Of a stretch of 12,732 bases of DNA, positions 1-5,655 are shown one piece after another; positions within the stretch are counted from its first letter, which is position 1; every line of letters begins with the position of its first letter. The stretch comes from Victivallales bacterium (GTDB lineage: Bacteria > Verrucomicrobiota > Lentisphaeria > Oligosphaerales > Lenti-02): assembly GCA_018648945.1 (NCBI GenBank), contig JABGQJ010000160.1, forward strand, positions 1 to 12,732. Reading direction: 5' to 3'. The notes under the pieces were generated by a model. That model had not been told where the DNA came from. It was given only the letters and a program-made list of their open reading frames with translations, and did no database searches. The translations under genes were made by a program, and so were the position numbers.

Positions 1-2
1 AT

Positions 3-380
3 TCGGTCAGCAAGGACGAGGCGGTGGCCGGCTACATGGCGCTGCAGCACGTGGAGAGGGCGTTCCGCAACCTCAAGACCGTCGCCCTGGAACTCAGGCC
101 GGTATACCACAAAAGCGACGACAGGATCCGCGCCCACGTGTTCGTCTGCTTCCTCGCCTACTACCTGCTGTGGCACATGCAGGCCAGGCTCCAGCCGCTG
201 TTCGCCGCCGATGGGGCCGGAGCCCACAGGCGCTGGTCTCTGGAGATGGTCGTCGAGCGGCTAAAGAGCCTGCGGGAGGAGCAGTTGCTGGTGGAGGGGG
301 TGCCGGTCCGGAGTGTGCGGACAGGGCCGGACAACGAGCAGGCCAAGATACTCGAACTGCTCGGCGTCAAGTGGATGTAG
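3..380 (+). CDS. IS4/IS1634-type DDE transposase, C-terminal part (cut by window edge)
   Basis: The frame is open from the first full codon at position 3 to a TAG at 378-380, giving the last 125 residues of a cut-and-paste transposase. Visible residues 11-25 follow the IS4-family Y-(2)-x-(3)-E-(6)-K signature: Tyr11, Leu where Arg is usual, Glu18 and Lys25. Glu18 would be the third member of the catalytic DDE triad. The following segment, with LRPVYHKSDDRIRAHVF and the hydrophobic CFLAYYLLWHM, is characteristic of IS1634-type transposases. The C-terminus ends naturally (KILELLGVKWM), so this end is not truncated; the N-terminal two-thirds lie outside the window. An internal GTG at 24 is not a credible start because the protein clearly continues upstream. 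Whether the element is complete and active cannot be judged here. The right terminal inverted repeat should lie shortly after 380 but cannot be recognised without the left end. Confidence 0.85.
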   Translation, partial: SVSKDEAVAGYMALQHVERAFRNLKTVALELRPVYHKSDDRIRAHVFVCFLAYYLLWHMQARLQPLFAADGAGAHRRWSLEMVVERLKSLREEQLLVEGVPVRSVRTGPDNEQAKILELLGVKWM

Positions 381-546
381 CCAGAGAAATGAAAGACGAA
401 TGTGGCTTCTGGATATTGCCCCGCAGGATGTTATGTCGCGCCAGGCAGCCCAATGTCCGTCTAGTCGCTACCATGGCCCCCCGCAACGCGTGGGTAGCCC
501 AGGCGTGAGCTCTAGGGACTGGCTGGCTACCCAGAACTCCTTCCCT
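381..546. other. Convergent intergenic region after the transposase
   Basis: This gap of 166 bases lies between the transposase stop and the stop of the small minus-strand gene. Short open frames cross it but none has a ribosome-binding site or recognisable product. It should contain the right end of the insertion sequence. The only clear structure is the inverted repeat at 491-533. Confidence 0.5.
491..533. terminator. Inverted repeat between convergent genes, possible bidirectional terminator
   Basis: TGGGTAGCC (491-499) is exactly repeated in inverted orientation as GGCTACCCA (525-533), with 25 bases between. It lies 110 bases after the transposase stop and 13 bases beyond the stop of the minus-strand gene 547-825, where a shared terminator would be expected. 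There is no T-tract on either side, so it is not a canonical intrinsic terminator. It could instead be part of an insertion-sequence end. Confidence 0.3.
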
Positions 547-825
547 TCACATCAACCAATACAACACCGGCCCTGTCGCGTACAATGCCACGCCCAGCAG
601 CGCACATGAGCATGCCCTTTGCGCTAACGACAGCTGACGCCACCTACAGAGGGACACCACCATTCCAACCATGGCAATCGGTGTCCCCAGAAGCAGGCCT
701 AGGGAACCGGAACTGAATCGCGCCATGGCAAGATCGACTACCCAAATCGCGACATACGCGATCAGGAAGAAATCGGGATTGCCGAATCGGACACGGCGTC
801 CCTGGTTGTCTCGGTTGTCAGTCAA
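547..825 (-). CDS. Small hypothetical membrane protein (92 aa)
   Basis: I do not recognise this protein. It begins at a TTG codon with AGGA almost abutting it, a weak start; there is no ATG or GTG earlier in frame before it meets the upstream gene. A charged N-terminus of about 16 residues is followed by three hydrophobic stretches: around residues 19-35 (FFLIAYVAIWVVDLAMA), 43-61 (GLLLGTPIAMVGMVVSLC) and 72-92 (CALLGVALYATGPVLYWLM). This gives a probable inner-membrane protein with three helices. Codon use is GC-rich at third positions like the neighbours, which supports real coding. It follows gene 869-1183 on the same strand after 43 bases, so the two are probably co-transcribed. Function is unknown. 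Confidence 0.55.
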   Translation of the reverse strand: MTDNRDNQGRRVRFGNPDFFLIAYVAIWVVDLAMARFSSGSLGLLLGTPIAMVGMVVSLCRWRQLSLAQRACSCALLGVALYATGPVLYWLM

Positions 826-868
826 TTCCTGCTTCGTCCCCGGGTAAACGTCTGCCTGAGGCGCGCCT

Positions 869-1183
869 CTAGGCGTCCCTTCCAGGCAATGGCTGGGAAC
901 TCCCCCCTTCTTCCAGATTGGCTTTGAGCTTCTGGATCAGGCTCTTGTATGCCAGCACCGCATTGGCGTACGCCACTTTCTCCCACACGGTGATCGCGAT
1001 GTAGAGCAGCGCAATGACCAAGACGGATTGCCAGGAGCGTTTGGCGAAGGCCATCGCGATCAGCAGGGCCGCAAAGCCAAGGCCCGAGGCAACAACGATG
1101 GTGCGCCGCTGCCGGGTGACGTCGGAGCTGCCACTACGGTCCAGAATCTGGCGCTCCAGCGGCGTTAGATCACATCTCATCAT
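869..1183 (-). CDS. Small hypothetical membrane protein with two TM segments (104 aa)
   Basis: I do not recognise the family. I place the start at the tandem ATG-ATG (1183-1178), which is preceded by GGTGGGATGGA as a ribosome-binding site. The frame could be extended to 1264, but that stretch would translate through a perfect GC hairpin (1224-1244) and gives a Gly/Arg-rich, non-protein-like leader. The protein has a polar N-terminus of about 25 residues containing LTPLERQIL, then two hydrophobic helices near residues 28-47 (TIVVASGLGFAALLIAMAFA) and 52-71 (SVLVIALLYIAITVW and onward). A charged helical tail (LAYKSLIQKLKANLEEGG) could form a short coiled coil. It is likely an integral membrane protein with cytoplasmic ends. 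It precedes gene 547-825 by 43 bases in the same direction, suggesting a two-gene unit. Confidence 0.6.
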   Translation of the reverse strand: MMRCDLTPLERQILDRSGSSDVTRQRRTIVVASGLGFAALLIAMAFAKRSWQSVLVIALLYIAITVWEKVAYANAVLAYKSLIQKLKANLEEGGSSQPLPGRDA

Positions 1184-1223
1184 TCCATCCCACCAAGCAA
1201 CTGTGCAGTTCCCTGACATCCTT

Positions 1224-1244
1224 CCGGGGGAGCGGTTCCCCCGG
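1224..1244. terminator. Perfect 8-bp GC hairpin, candidate terminator without U-tract
   Basis: CCGGGGGA (1224-1231) and TCCCCCGG (1237-1244) pair perfectly around a five-base loop (GCGGT). It lies about 140 bases past the acetylesterase stop on the minus strand and 41 bases upstream of the next gene's start. No T-run follows on either strand, so it could end transcription in a Rho-assisted way, protect a 3' end, or act as a REP-like DNA element. Confidence 0.35.
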
Positions 1245-1292
1245 CTATCACGCCCAGAATACACCCGGTATCCGCGTATGCCAGACCGGTAG

Positions 1293-1313
1293 GTTCGCCG
1301 GGCCCCGGTGAAC
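1293..1313. terminator. 21-base GC-rich dyad downstream of operon B
   Basis: The arms GTTCGCCGGG and CCCGGTGAAC are complementary around a single central base, with one G:T pair. As RNA it would form a stem of about eight pairs with a GGCCC-type loop. It starts 67 bases after the acetylesterase stop on the minus strand, a usual place for a terminator, but has no U-tract. Together with the hairpin at 1224-1244 it probably marks the end of operon B. Confidence 0.35.
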
Positions 1314-1380
1314 AGGTCTTCGGGCGCTGTTGCGCGGTCTGGGACATCCCCCCAGCTGCCCGCGATTTGCCTTCCCGCGT

Positions 1381-2583
1381 CTAGTGAAGCAATTCCTGCA
1401 TCGCCTTGGCGTAGCGGCGACCGAGTTCGCGCAGCCCGGCGCTGCCGAAGTGGGTGCCATCACCTTTGTGTGCCAGGCCGGAGGCATCCGCCACCGCGCC
1501 CTTGGCAAACCAAGTCGGGAGCTTGGCCAAGTTCTCGTTGAAGGCCTTGCGCTTGGCATGGCGTGCCGGATCCCAGACCCCAAGGGTGCCGGCGACGAAT
1601 GGCACGTCCTGTGCTTCCAGATCGGTCCGGAAGTTGGTCACCACCTTGGTCAAGCGCTCCTGGTAGGCAGCGACGTTGCCGGTAGAGCAATCGCCCTCTC
1701 CCTGGTGCCAGAGAATACCCTTGAGCACCCCATCGTATTGCGCGATCTTGGCTCGCCTGATGGCGTTCTCGTAGAGCTTCCCCCAATCACCGACCGGGCC
1801 AGCGCCCTTCTGCCACTGCGAGACGGTCGTGCCGCCCACCGCGCAGGGGATCAGGCCGATGACGGCGTTGGGGCTAGCCGCCGCCATGGTCTTGCCAAAG
1901 GTCGTGCCCAGGCCGACCCCGGCCATGCTGGGTTTGTCCGTGTGCAACGGATCCATCGCCACCACCCAGCGGCCTTCCTTGTTCAGGCAGAGCACGCGGG
2001 GGTTGATCGCGAGATCGAGTGCCTCGACCTTGCCCCGCCCAGCCATGTTCGATTGCCCGACCAGTAGGTACAAGTGGAACTGCGAACGCTCAGCCAGCGA
2101 CTTGGCGGGGGCCGTGGGGGGAGCAGGGAAGGTGTAGGGACGGCTCTCGATCCCCTCGTCCGAGAGCTTCAGCAGAAGCATGCCCGCCCCGGCATTGCCC
2201 TTGCTATCCAATTTCTCAGGGGGATTGGGGTAGACAAAGACGGGGTATGCCAAGCGCCTCTGCTTCTTGAGGTTGGCCGACTGGATGGTCACCTGCAGGT
2301 CTGTCTGTCGCAACGGTAGCTTGAGTTTCTTCACCAGGCGCGCCGCATCGGTAGCGTTCATGGCCACAACTGCGGCTTTCAGTCCCTTCGGGAAGACCAA
2401 TCCCCGACTGCCGCAAGACTGTTGTGGGATCGCGTCCGCCGACGCCAACTGGTCCGGCACTCCCACCAGCTGCCATATGTTCACCCGGTCGTGCCATGGC
2501 CAGACCTTGTTCTGTACCTGGAAGGTCTGAGCACCCGCAACGCCAGCAATCAGCATGCACACAATCACCAAGCTCCGCTTCAT
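1381..2583 (-). CDS. Secreted SASA-family carbohydrate acetylesterase (sialate O-acetylesterase-like)
   Basis: This is a protein of 400 residues starting at ATG 2583, chosen because it gives a clean signal peptide (MKRSLVIVCMLIAGVAGAQT, cleavage probably after AGA) and because AGGAG lies 8 bases upstream. The C-terminal half is a SASA/DUF303 (CE6-like) SGNH hydrolase. It shows GQSNMAG at 176-182 with nucleophile Ser178, CAVGGTTVSQW at 247-257, the WHQGEGD block at 292-298, and DGTHF at 375-379 carrying the catalytic Asp375 and His378. All catalytic blocks are intact. Such enzymes remove O-acetyl groups from sialic acid, xylan or other glycans; the substrate cannot be told from sequence. Residues 21-165 form an N-terminal region I do not recognise. 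The start codon overlaps the rlmN stop (ATGA), so translation is probably coupled. Location is the periplasm or outside the cell. Confidence 0.88.
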   Translation of the reverse strand: MKRSLVIVCMLIAGVAGAQTFQVQNKVWPWHDRVNIWQLVGVPDQLASADAIPQQSCGSRGLVFPKGLKAAVVAMNATDAARLVKKLKLPLRQTDLQVTIQSANLKKQRRLAYPVFVYPNPPEKLDSKGNAGAGMLLLKLSDEGIESRPYTFPAPPTAPAKSLAERSQFHLYLLVGQSNMAGRGKVEALDLAINPRVLCLNKEGRWVVAMDPLHTDKPSMAGVGLGTTFGKTMAAASPNAVIGLIPCAVGGTTVSQWQKGAGPVGDWGKLYENAIRRAKIAQYDGVLKGILWHQGEGDCSTGNVAAYQERLTKVVTNFRTDLEAQDVPFVAGTLGVWDPARHAKRKAFNENLAKLPTWFAKGAVADASGLAHKGDGTHFGSAGLRELGRRYAKAMQELLH

Positions 2584-3638
2584 CCATCCATCTCCTGTTG
2601 ATTCTCGTCCTGTCGACGAGCACGCAACTGTCCGCACGCCGCCTGGATATCCGCCCCCTTGCGGCGCCGGACGGTGGCTTGCACGCCTTGGGCAAGAAGA
2701 CCTTCGTGGAACGAGCGTACCCGCTCTGTTGGCGAGTCCCGATGGGTGCTGCCAACCACATTACAGGGAATCAGATTCACCTTGGCCCGCAGTTTGCGCG
2801 CAATCTTGGCGAGCTGTTCGCGGTCTGCTTCACCATCATTCTCACCCGCGATCAACGCGTACTCAAGAGTCACCATCCGCCCCGTCGCCTCCCGGTACTC
2901 GCGACAAGCCTGGAGGATCTCCGCCAGGGGATAGCGGTGCGCAGGCGGAATCAGCCGAGCCCGGCCCTCGTCGGTCACCCCATGCACGGACAGAGCCAGG
3001 TTCCATTGTCTGCCAGCCAGCGCCAGCCGACGGATGCCCGGCACAATCCCGCTCGTGGAAACCGTCACGTGCCGGGCCCCAATTCCCAGCCCGCGTTCAC
3101 TGGAACAGATGGTATCAAGCGCAGGCATCAGGCCCTCCAGGTTGAGGAGGGGCTCGCCCATCCCCATCACCACCACATTGTCCACCCGCCGGCCTGCGGC
3201 ATGGTTGGCGAACACTACCTGGTCCACAATCTCCGCAGAGGTCAGATCCCGGACAAGACCATGCCGCCCACTGGCGCAGAACGAGCAACGTACCGGGCAG
3301 CCGACCTGAGTGCTGATGCAGACCGTCAGTCGGTCCGGGGCCCGGATCAACACCGCTTCCACGACCTCGCCATCGGCCAGCCCGAGAAGCCACTTGGTGG
3401 TACCCTCCGCATCCTTCTGTTCAGCCAACAGCGAGACCGAGCAGACCGCGAAATCCCGGGCCAGGGCCTCACGCAAGGGGACGGGAAGATTCGTCATTTC
3501 GGTGGCTGAAAGGACCACCTTCTCGTAGAGCCATTGCCGGATCTGTTTCGCCCGGAAAGCGGGTTGTCCTTGCTCGGACAGCCACGCCACAAGCGCTTCG
3601 TCCTTGATCTCCCGCAAGGGAGGCAACGCGACCGTCAT
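2580..3638 (-). CDS. rlmN: 23S rRNA (adenine-2503-C2)/tRNA (adenine-37-C2) methyltransferase RlmN
   Basis: This radical-SAM enzyme of 352 residues C2-methylates A2503 of 23S rRNA and A37 of some tRNAs, supporting decoding accuracy. The 4Fe-4S cluster motif CPVRCSFC is at 114-121 (Cys114, Cys118, Cys121). Cys107 lies seven residues before it, as the catalytic Cys118 does in the E. coli enzyme, and Cys335 in ADIQAACGQL matches the methyl-carrying Cys355. The SAM-binding GMGEP lies at 159-163. The N-terminal segment QPAFRAKQIRQWLYEK is the usual RlmN RNA-binding start. I chose ATG 3638 rather than the in-frame codon at 3737 because family members begin here, GGGGGA precedes it by six bases, and its ATG overlaps the stop of the upstream glycosyltransferase gene. 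The stop in turn overlaps the acetylesterase start. It sits as a housekeeping gene inside an operon of envelope/glycan genes. Confidence 0.95.
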   Translation of the reverse strand: MTVALPPLREIKDEALVAWLSEQGQPAFRAKQIRQWLYEKVVLSATEMTNLPVPLREALARDFAVCSVSLLAEQKDAEGTTKWLLGLADGEVVEAVLIRAPDRLTVCISTQVGCPVRCSFCASGRHGLVRDLTSAEIVDQVVFANHAAGRRVDNVVVMGMGEPLLNLEGLMPALDTICSSERGLGIGARHVTVSTSGIVPGIRRLALAGRQWNLALSVHGVTDEGRARLIPPAHRYPLAEILQACREYREATGRMVTLEYALIAGENDGEADREQLAKIARKLRAKVNLIPCNVVGSTHRDSPTERVRSFHEGLLAQGVQATVRRRKGADIQAACGQLRARRQDENQQEMDG

Positions 3639-5473
3639 CGCAAGTCCCCCCGATAGAGCCGGATCTTGTTCGGGGCACGGGAATCCCCGCGCGGCACAAC
3701 GTACACCCGTAGAATGCACCAGGTACTGGGGAACCACCTCAAGGCGAAGGTATTCCGCCGACGCGAGTCCATCACCGGACTCGCGGGGGTCCAGGCCCTC
3801 GACGCCAGAATCGGGGGGGTTTCCCCGCCAAGCACATACACTGACTGGACCTCCTTCGGCAAGTCCTCTTCCAGATCCTTCACCCGCTGCACACAGCGTC
3901 CCAGGTAGAAGGACTCCGTGATCAGTGCTGGGCGGGAGACAGCGGGAGTGCCCGCCTTTGCCGGAGGCCGATGGACATACACCACGGATGCATCGGCTGG
4001 CAGTCCCCAGTTCTGGGGGGGCGGGGGAGCGTCCCTTCCCTGTCCGGGCGCCGAAGCCACAGCCATCTCAGGCAGAGGGCCCCGTCCATACATGGGTCCC
4101 TGTCCACCATGCAGATCCCCTGCGTGCATCCGCCCCGTCAGCACATCGGCCACTTCGCGCCGCTCGTTGCCGCCCCACGCCTCCACAAGAGGATGGACGG
4201 CCGCAACCACCAAGCGCAATGCACAAAGCGCGACCATGAAGCGCAGCCAATACGGCTGGCCACCGTTCCGACTCGAACGCAGGGAAAACGCAGCCATCAT
4301 GGCCGCAACTATCAGCACTACGGAGTTCCAGCACACCGCTTGCAGAGACATGCCGACGGCGACAATCACTCCGAATATCTCGCACACCCCCAGTGCCAGG
4401 GAAACAACCGCCACCGACAGCCCCAACCATCCCAGCACTAGGAGATACCGCTCCACCTCCCAACGGTGGCGGCGGACCAAGATCTCGAAGTGGCAACCAG
4501 CCATGATGGCCAGAGCCGGCAGCACAGGCAGCAGCAACAAGGGGGAACTCCACGGCAGCAACCAGACGAGGAAGAACAGGCTCGTGACCAGCGTCCGCAG
4601 GTAGTGGAACAACACGGGTCTGCGCTCAACCGAGCGAAACGCCACGCAGAACGGAGTCCAGGCCAACGCCGTCCAGGGCATCAGATACAGAACAGTCTTG
4701 AGAGGGAAGAGGGCCCGGTTCCATGCATAGCTTCCCCCACGAGCGCCGGGAAGGCGGTCCGCGTTCCACGGCATGAGTGGCTGGTTGGGCGCTGCCCAGA
4801 GCCAAAGCACGACCGCCACGGCAAAACCGACCAAAGCCACCACGTGGTAGGGTTGCAGGAGGCGTTGTCGACCCCGCACAGGCCGCTTGAGAAAGAGGAA
4901 TGGCAGATAGAAGTAGGCCACTGCTCGCGCCCCCACCGCAGTGGTGGCGAGGAAAAGGAAAAACAGCGCGCCAGACCAGGCCAGACCCCAGCGCTTGCGT
5001 TCCTGCCCGTAGACGTACCACGCCAACCAAGAGCAGGTGAGCCAGAACATGAACAAGGTCTCGGTCTGGGCGCGCTGCCCAACCCGCAGGCACGCCAAAC
5101 TGGACAGAACGATGCCTCCTGCCACGATCCCTGCCGCCCGACCACCGCGCCGACCGGCAAACCAGCCACAGACAAGTGCCGTCGCGAGCACGGCTAGGGC
5201 CGCCGGCAACCTGGTTGTGAAGGTGGTTGGCACGCCGAAGCCACTGCAGAGAGCCACCAACGCAGGATACTGCGGGAATCTGGCCACATATTCGCCCTGG
5301 AACGTGGTCGAGAGGAAGTCCCGACTCAGCGCCATCTCCCTGGCCACTGTGCCAGTCAACGCCTCCTCCCGCCTCAGCTCCACCACCCACGTATTGACTA
5401 GGTAGCAGAGACCGAAGTACAGGGGAAGCAGCAGGAAGGCCCGCCACTGCGAAGTTTTGTCGACATACGGCAC
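3635..5473 (-). CDS. GT39/ArnT-like polytopic membrane glycosyltransferase
   Basis: This is a predicted inner-membrane enzyme of 612 residues that would move a sugar from a polyprenyl-phosphate donor to an extracytoplasmic acceptor. TM1 is near residues 10-30. The first periplasmic loop (REEALTGTVAREMALSRDF, 35-53) matches the acidic DE...A.EM loop of the PMT/ArnT family, and ARFPQYPALVAL (64-75) occupies the place of the usual KPPLYYWL. About ten more hydrophobic helices follow, including LLPWSSPLLLLPVLPALAIMAG (305-326), comparable to the YLLPLLPALA segment of ArnT-like proteins. Residues from about 435 to 612 form a soluble tail with a Pro-rich linker (DAPPPPQNWGLP). The GTG start at 5473 is preceded by AAGGA at seven bases; a TTG at 5563 would add 30 Pro/Arg-rich residues. 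Its stop overlaps rlmN (ATGA), making it the first gene of operon B. Donor and acceptor are unknown. Confidence 0.8.
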   Translation of the reverse strand: MPYVDKTSQWRAFLLLPLYFGLCYLVNTWVVELRREEALTGTVAREMALSRDFLSTTFQGEYVARFPQYPALVALCSGFGVPTTFTTRLPAALAVLATALVCGWFAGRRGGRAAGIVAGGIVLSSLACLRVGQRAQTETLFMFWLTCSWLAWYVYGQERKRWGLAWSGALFFLFLATTAVGARAVAYFYLPFLFLKRPVRGRQRLLQPYHVVALVGFAVAVVLWLWAAPNQPLMPWNADRLPGARGGSYAWNRALFPLKTVLYLMPWTALAWTPFCVAFRSVERRPVLFHYLRTLVTSLFFLVWLLPWSSPLLLLPVLPALAIMAGCHFEILVRRHRWEVERYLLVLGWLGLSVAVVSLALGVCEIFGVIVAVGMSLQAVCWNSVVLIVAAMMAAFSLRSSRNGGQPYWLRFMVALCALRLVVAAVHPLVEAWGGNERREVADVLTGRMHAGDLHGGQGPMYGRGPLPEMAVASAPGQGRDAPPPPQNWGLPADASVVYVHRPPAKAGTPAVSRPALITESFYLGRCVQRVKDLEEDLPKEVQSVYVLGGETPPILASRAWTPASPVMDSRRRNTFALRWFPSTWCILRVYVVPRGDSRAPNKIRLYRGDLR

Positions 5474-5480
5474 GTTGCGT

Positions 5481-5485
5481 TCCTT
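5481..5485 (-). promoter_or_regulatory. Ribosome-binding site that decides the GT39 start
   Basis: AAGGA on the minus strand lies seven bases before the GTG at 5473-5471. The alternative TTG at 5563 lacks an equally well placed site, so the shorter protein is preferred. Confidence 0.5.
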
Positions 5486-5597
5486 GTCACCCCAGTCCCG
5501 GAACCACGGCACCGGTCGCGAAGCAGGACCCTCTGACCGAAGGGAAGGTGTTGCCGCCGGCAACGGCCAGAGCCCATCTTGTGCGGTTCCTCGCCGC

Positions 5598-5613
5598 CGA
5601 GATTCTCATCTCG
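5598..5613 (-). other. RNA hairpin with GNRA-type loop in the operon A/B junction
   Basis: On the minus strand CGAGAT-GAGA-ATCTCG forms a six-pair stem closed by a GAGA (GNRA) tetraloop. A flanking GCC/GGC pairing can extend it past a small internal loop. It starts 38 bases after the ceramidase-like stop and would also lie in the 5' leader of operon B. No U-tract follows. It may be a 3'-end structure for operon A or a leader element for operon B. Confidence 0.3.
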
Positions 5614-5627
5614 CGGCAGACCGGCGT

Positions 5628-5655
5628 ACTATAGGCTCACAAGGCTCATTTTCAC
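5628..5655 (-). promoter_or_regulatory. Candidate sigma70-type promoter for operon B
   Basis: Reading the minus strand, GTGAAA (5655-5650, four of six against TTGACA) is followed after 16 bases by TATAGT (5633-5628, five of six against TATAAT). The -35 box overlaps the stop codon of the ceramidase-like gene. Predicted transcription would start near 5621, giving a leader of about 150 bases before the GTG of the glycosyltransferase. Confidence 0.35.

Larger units (their letters stand above)
1184..1380. other. Intergenic region downstream of operon B
   Basis: This stretch of 197 bases lies between the acetylesterase stop and the start of the small membrane-protein gene. It contains two strong GC-rich hairpins (1293-1313 and 1224-1244). 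I see no convincing small gene and no clear promoter for the small gene pair. Confidence 0.5.
5474..5651. other. Intergenic region between operon A and operon B
   Basis: This gap of 178 bases (if the GTG start is right) lies between the ceramidase-like stop and the glycosyltransferase start, both on the minus strand. It holds a candidate promoter (5628-5655) and a hairpin (5598-5613), consistent with the boundary between two transcription units. I see no small gene in it. Confidence 0.45.

Noticed and set aside
1184..1264. N-terminal extension of the 104-residue membrane protein to 1264
   Set aside because: The extension reads through a perfect hairpin and gives an atypical peptide, while tandem ATGs with a ribosome-binding site lie at 1183-1178.
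2424..3509. Plus-strand open frame of 361 codons
   Set aside because: It is antisense to rlmN and the acetylesterase, both of which have intact active-site motifs.
3639..3737. N-terminal extension of RlmN by 33 residues
   Set aside because: RlmN proteins start near MTVALPPLRE, and the extension would lie wholly inside the glycosyltransferase gene. The ATG at 3638 has a good ribosome-binding site.
3998..4033. G-rich run on the plus strand around the proline-rich linker of the glycosyltransferase
   Set aside because: It looks like a possible G-quadruplex but is explained by a Pro-Pro-Pro-Pro-Gln-Asn coding stretch on the minus strand.
5474..5563. TTG start for the glycosyltransferase at 5563
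   Set aside because: It would add a Pro/Arg-rich leader not typical of GT39 proteins. The GTG at 5473 has a much better placed AAGGA. It is kept only as an alternative.
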